Assembly: GCF_000283155.1 (NCBI RefSeq)
Contig: NW_004454261.1
Coordinates: 1,179,606-1,243,605 of the forward strand
Direction: 5' to 3'
Source: Ceratotherium simum simum
Lineage: Eukaryota > Chordata > Mammalia > Perissodactyla > Rhinocerotidae
Length of the DNA: 64,000 nucleotides
Position numbers and translations under genes: made by a program. The notes beneath the pieces are model-generated. The model was not told where the DNA came from. It saw only the letters and a program-made list of their open reading frames with translations, and did no database searches. Below are positions 59,801 through 64,000 of this stretch, piece after piece; positions within the stretch are counted from its first letter, which is position 1; the number at the start of each line of letters is the position of its first letter.

Positions 59801-60064
59801 GCAGCTCCCCTCCTTTGTTTGCTGGATTTGCCTATGGTTTGCCACAGCCTGCACATGCTGCATTGCAATTATTTTGGCTATTCCCAAATAAACTCATTTT
59901 GAGATAAAATAACAGGCAAATTTGCTTTTTAGGTTGATTTGACCTACAAGACAGTCCATAATCAAGCCGGTTGCCTTTTCATTCCCTGCCAGCCATGCCA
60001 GCCATACTGTTCTCTTTCTGTTCCTCCTCCTCCATCTTCCTTCTAGTGCCTTAAGGCTGTTTGA

Positions 60065-60775
60065 TTGTTTTTTTTTTAAACATTTTGTTTTGAAATAATT
60101 TTAGACTTACAGAAAAGTGGCAGAAACATAAGTTGCAGAAAGTACAGAGCTTCCCTATACCCTTCACCCAGCTTTCCCTAATAGTAACATTTTACATAAC
60201 CTGGTATGATGATCAAAACCGGGAAAATAATATGGACACAATATTAGCAATGAATCTACAGATCTTGTTTGAGATCCACCAGTTTTTCCATGAAGGTCCT
60301 GTTTCTGCTCCAGGATCCTATCCAGGACCACTCATTGCATTTCATCATCACACTCCCTAGCATCCTCCATCCTGGGGTTGTTCCTCAGTCCTTCCTTGTC
60401 TTCCACGACCTTGACACTTAAGAAGAACTATGGCCAGGGATTTTGTAGACTGTCCCTCAATTTGGATCTGTTTGATGTTGGCTTGTGATTAGACTGGGGC
60501 TGTGCATCTCTGCCCAGAATTCCACGGGGGTGATGTTGCATCCTCCCCAGCCCAGGGTATCAGGAGGCACACAAGGTGGGTGTGTCTCATCACCAGTGAT
60601 GTTAACCTTGATCCCGTGGTTACCACAGTGTCTGCCAGATTTTCCCCACTGGAAAGTTACTTTTTTACTTTTCAAATTAGTAAGTGTCTTGGGAGAGTTG
60701 CTTTGACACTATGCAAATATCTTGTTTCTCCTTAAATGTTCACCCACGAATTCTAGCATCCTTAGATTGATCTTC
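60065..60775 (-). mobile_element. L1 LINE 3' UTR region
   Basis: TTTTAGACTTACAGAAAAGT (60,099), CCTATACCCTTCACCCAGCT (60,154), CCTTGACACTTAAGAAGAAC (60,409) and CTATGCAAATATCTTGTTTC (60,709) match antisense L1M-type 3' sequence through its length. Confidence 0.85.
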
Positions 60776-60779
60776 TCAG

Positions 60780-61312
60780 CCATTTGATTTTATCTCCTCC
60801 TTGTCTCATTTCACTCGTGGGCTCGTCGCTGTTTGAAATATTCTTGTTCATTTGTTTTTTTTGTTTGTTTGTTTTAATTTTTTGTTTATTGCAGTAACAT
60901 TGGTTTATAACAAAGATTCATCCTTGTTTTGTTTTTTTAATTTTATTTATTTATTTTTCCCCCAAAGCCCCAGTAGATAGTTGTATGTCACAGCTGCACA
61001 TCCTTCTAGTTGCTGTATGTGGGACGCGGCCTCAGCATGGCGGGAGAAGCGGTGCGTCGGTGCGCGCCCAGGATCCGAACCCGGGCCGCCAGCAGCAGAG
61101 CGCGCGCCCTTAACTGCTAAGCCACAGGGCCGGCCCTATTCTTGTTCATTTGTTTGAAAGTTTTCCTCCATCGTTGGACAGAGCCCCGGGAGGGTGGGGA
61201 CTGGGTCAGTCCTGGTCATGTCTGTGTCCCCAGTGCCCAGCCCAGGGCCTGGCACACAGTAGGTGCTTAGCAAGTATTTGATGAGCAAATAAACAAAGGA
61301 AATGAGACCAAT
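60780..61312 (+). mobile_element. L2 3' end interrupted by a SINE
   Basis: The left part (60,780-60,857) and right part (61,137-61,312, with GGCACACAGTAGGTGCTTAG at 61,251) join as one L2 tail once the insertion is removed. Confidence 0.7.
60858..61136 (-). mobile_element. ERE2-like SINE with L1 3' tail
   Basis: A perfect 19-bp target-site duplication, TATTCTTGTTCATTTGTTT, lies at 60,839-60,857 and 61,137-61,155. On the - strand the SINE starts GGGCCGGCCC, has a pol III B box (complement of GGATCCGAACC, 61,071-61,081) and reaches an A-rich run (about 60,935-60,960). It is then followed by L1-type 3' text (complement of GCAGTAACATTGGTTTATAA, 60,891-60,910) and a second A-rich tail. One duplication encloses both parts. 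Confidence 0.8.
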
Positions 61313-61374
61313 CAACAAATCCCAGGTGCTCAGGAAGTATGATTTGGTGGCACCCCAAGAATGTTCTAGAAGCA

Positions 61375-61662
61375 AAGGTCTTCCCTTACTTCAGGCTTCC
61401 ATTCAAATGTCCCCACCTTGAGGAGACTTTCCTCGAGCACTCCAACTAGTGTTGCCCCTCTCTTAACCACAATGCCTGCTTCATTTCCTTCACAGCGCTT
61501 TGCGTCCTGAAATTATTTTGTTTGATGGTTAGTTTCTTCATTTAGTTAATTAGTTTATGTGCTGTCTCCCCTCCTCTCAGATAGAATATCATCTCTAAAG
61601 GGTTCAGGGTTTTGTCCTGGTCACTACTGTATCCCCAGTGCCTAGCACATTGTCTTGTGCAG
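61375..61662 (+). mobile_element. L2 LINE 3' end
   Basis: CCATTCAAATGTCCCCACCT (61,400), TTGTTTGATGGTTAG (61,518) and CTGTATCCCCAGTGCCTAGC (61,628). Confidence 0.75.
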
Positions 61663-62004
61663 ACAGATCCCTCTCCCCAGCGATATTTTCTGTCCCCAAA
61701 AGTCTAATTATTCCAGCATAAAACCCGGGACTTTGGAGCAAGAAAGGCAGGAAGACAAATGAAGCTGCCTGACCTTGGACAGCAAGCCTGTTCATTTGCA
61801 GCTGGCTGCCTGGCCCGGGGTGGTGGCCAGGCTGGGACAAAGCCAGAGGGGCAGGAGGCTTGGGGAGCCTGGAGTGGAGAAGGTGGTCCAGACTCTTCTT
61901 AGCTGTGGCTCTTGGGCAGGGAATTGTCCCCTCTCCGCATGCCGCTTCCTCCTGGGAGGAATGAGGAAAAGCAGTCTCAAGTTCAAAGGATGATGGGAAG
62001 GTCC
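61663..62004. other. Unassigned stretch
   Basis: No repeat or gene recognised. Confidence 0.35.
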
Positions 62005-62230
62005 GTGGGCAATTGTGCTCAGAAAGTGTTTGTTGACTGCACTGATCACCATTGTTTTACTGATGCGGAAGCTGAGATGCTGGGATGAGAAGTGAGGGCC
62101 ATACTGGGCCTTAAGCACAGCTCTCCCCTCACACCACCTTAGGCTTGTCTGGGTCCACAAACATGCATCTTTGGCCCTCGAGCTGACAAAATCCACTGCA
62201 CATCTACTGTGGACCAGGCGTAGGGCTGGG
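62005..62230 (-). mobile_element. Probable MIR fragment
   Basis: TTTTACTGATGCGGAAGCTG (62,055) is a decayed antisense core. ACATCTACTGTGGACCAGGC (62,200) resembles an L2 or MIR tail. Confidence 0.5.
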
Positions 62231-62234
62231 GAAT

Positions 62235-62690
62235 GGGGAGAGAGAGAGAGACAGAGAGAGAAAGACAGAGACAGAGACCAACAGAGATAAATACAGCCCT
62301 GGGGAGAAAGACAGAGACACACACAGAAAGAAACATGAAGGATTAAGTTAAGAGAAAGAAAAAAGGAGACAGGGACAAAGGGACAGAGACAGAGAAAGAC
62401 ATACGTAGAGAGACAGGGGCAGACAGAGACAACAGAGAAAGAACAAGACAGAGACACATAACAGAGTCGGATAGTAACAGAGATATTGAGACAGAGACAT
62501 AGAAAGACTAAGACAGAAAGTGAGAGAGAGAGAGAGGAACAGAGACAGAGGCATAAACAAAAGAGGGAGAGAGACACAGATGGAGAAACAGAAAGTTAGA
62601 GGTGGAGGGAGAGAGAGACAGTCAGACAGAGGTTCATAGATAGAAATGATCAGGCAGACAGATACATAGAGAAGAGGGACAGGGAGATGG
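62235..62690. repeat. GA/ACAGAG-rich low-complexity tract
   Basis: About 450 bp of purine-rich AGAGACAGAG-type sequence. The 261-codon - strand frame at 61,792-62,577 is low-complexity Ser/Leu/Cys and is rejected. Confidence 0.9.
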
Positions 62691-63389
62691 AGAGGCCCAG
62701 GTCAGCCTGCAGGCGGGTGATCCACTGGGAATTTATCACAGACCCCTTGAAAACCTCTAAATCCCCCTCCCAGCCCAGCCCCACAGGGCCACACTGGTCC
62801 CTGAATCCCAAGCCTGTCAGCTGTGCATGTGTATTGCATACCCGCCCATGTATGGGCAAGTTTAGCATCCGATTCAGCAGGAGATGCACCTGAGGAGGGG
62901 AGGAGATGTGACTTGACTTCTTGGGAAATTAGAGCGAATATAAGACACATCCCATCACCCCATCTGATACAAGTTTTATGTCTAATAGTCAGCAGAGTCA
63001 CACATCTTTGGAATATCCCATCTGGGCATCACTGAAGGAGGTCTCTGCTAGAAACATTTGCAGAGGGAGATAGGAGTGAAGCAAAAAAAGAAAAACTCAT
63101 AATTATGCCCAGTCTCTCTCCTCCTATGAGATTCTGGAAGCCTCACCACTCCCCTGTGAGGTTAGTTGTATGGGAATGGATACCCTCTCTTAGGCAAAAA
63201 AAAAGAATATATCAGTTCTATAACAAGGGTACAGGCGTTGTGTGGCCTTCAGGCTCAGCTGGATTGAGGTGCTCAAATGATGTTTTTAGGACTCAGGTCT
63301 CTCTCAGGCTCTTTGTTCTGCTTTCCTATGCACTCTTTTGTTCTCAGAGAGCATCTTGGGATGCTCTCTGGGTTCGGGTTCCCAGAGAG
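62691..63389. other. Unassigned stretch
   Basis: No gene or repeat recognised. AGAGAGCATC (63,346-63,355) and GATGCTCTCT (63,360-63,369) form a hairpin with a 4-base loop, and AGAGAGCATC recurs near 63,383. Confidence 0.35.
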
Positions 63390-64000
63390 CATCTGGGTTT
63401 GGGTTCCCCCCAAAGCAGACCCTGAGACAAGAATTTGAATGTAAGTTATTTATTTTGGAAGTGATCTCGGAAAACACTGAGGAGGGAGTGGGGGAAGGGA
63501 GACAGGAAAGAGAAGGCAACTGATGAAGGAAGCATTGTCAAGCTAGTTATCACTGGGGCAACTGGAGCTTAATCTGCTGGGGATTCTAGGTGATGGTGTG
63601 GGACATGCACCCCAGAGTTGTCTCATTGGAGGGGCGAGGTGGATGGGATATTTGCCCACTCACTCCTATAAATCATTGTTCTGGGCTGCTCCCCGGGGGT
63701 GTTAATTCTCTGGCACACCCAGACTCCCCTGCACATGAGCAGACAGGTTCCTGCAGCCAGAAGAAGCCCCCAGGTAGAGTCATAGGTACTGGATGTTGGA
63801 GACCAGGTGAACAGGTACAGAAATGGTGAGTGTTGAGTGGCTATAAAGGGGGAGCTCCAATAGCATCTCATGCCAGTAAGGATCTTCCCTCCCAGCAGCA
63901 AAGAAACTTCAGGAGCCCAAGACTTGCATCCCTCCCTTCCAGCCCAGTCAGCATCCCGGGAAAATCCTTCTTCCCCCTGGTTCCTGCAAAAGTCCGAGGG
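63390..64000 (-). mobile_element. LTR-like element running off the window
   Basis: GGTTCCCCCCAAAGCAGACC (63,402), CCTGAGACAAGAATTTGAAT (63,420) and AAGTTATTTATTTTGGAAGT (63,442) are the complement of the family end at 58,659 and 21,692, but far better preserved. The element continues past 64,000. Confidence 0.55.

Larger units (their letters stand above)
58822..59915 (+). mobile_element. ERV1-like solo LTR with expanded CCAAT array
   Basis: A retroviral LTR layout: U3 array of CCAAT-bearing 24/27-bp repeats (58,966-59,722), TATA box TATAAAA (59,794-59,800), poly(A) signal AATAAA (59,887-59,892) and an AT-rich end near 59,915. No primer-binding site or internal retroviral sequence follows, so it is a solo LTR. 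The edges are approximate because I could not fix a target-site duplication. The class is inferred from layout. A 100-N gap interrupts the array. Confidence 0.7.

Noticed and set aside
58870..59907. Long frames with an 8/9-residue repeat peptide across the CCAAT array
   Set aside because: The units are 24 or 27 bp, so all frames stay open automatically. The array is part of an LTR U3, and some frames run through the N gap.
61792..62577. 261-codon Ser/Leu/Cys-rich - strand frame
   Set aside because: Translation of the GA-rich low-complexity tract.

Overview
This is vertebrate nuclear DNA with no protein-coding gene that I can support. Two tRNA-derived SINEs of the equine repetitive element (ERE) type, at 46,701-47,049 (+) and inside 60,858-61,136 (-), point to a perissodactyl (horse, rhinoceros or tapir); I cannot name the species or the human orthologous locus. 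The long open frames in the window are by-products of high GC, simple repeats and transposon fragments. None shows a recognisable domain or a convincing exon structure.

Most of the window is ancient, fragmented retrotransposon sequence. About 30 L2 LINE 3' ends (landmark GGCCTTTGCAC on +, or its complement) and about 50 MIR SINE fragments (landmark AAACTGAGGC, or CCTCAGTTTCC for + copies) are scattered through it. There are also MLT1-, MLT2- and other ERVL-like LTRs, two ERV1-like solo LTRs, hAT elements including two MER20 copies, and a few L1 3' ends. Strand in the feature list follows the family consensus.

Layout. 1-910: G-rich minisatellite, then a CT/GT tract. 910-14,800: GC-rich DNA with L2 and MIR, an octamer array at 4,314-4,354 and AT-rich islands at 6.95, 8.4-8.9, 10.3 and 11.85 kb. 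14.8-20 kb: an AT-rich, homeodomain-site-rich island, L2 copies and a 550-bp GGAT microsatellite. 20-35 kb: LTRs, hAT elements, a heat-shock-element-like array at 25.79 kb and the richest candidate enhancer at 27.0-27.4 kb. 35-46 kb: further islands at 35.2, 36.8, 39.5 and 41.7 kb and a solo LTR that splits a MIR. 46-56 kb: ERE1 SINE with an assembly gap, L1 fragments and two adjacent LTRs. 56-64 kb: L2/MIR, another AT-rich island, an ERV1-like LTR with an expanded array of CCAAT boxes (second gap), L1, a SINE-L1 chimera, a GA-rich tract and an LTR-like element running off the end.

Reading of the whole: unique, AT-rich islands with TTAATTA, ATGCAAAT, MEF2, SOX and TCF-type motifs in GC-rich, L1-poor DNA look like the regulatory surroundings, or a large intron, of a developmental transcription-factor gene. 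That is inference; conservation was not tested. The best leads are four POU octamers at exact 11-bp spacing, a perfect five-pentamer heat-shock element, an LTR U3 with at least 22 repeated CCAAT boxes, a set of unusually similar L2-derived copies several of which carry a CTCF-like motif at the same place, and a 170-bp patch of near identity between two inverted LTRs 15 kb apart.
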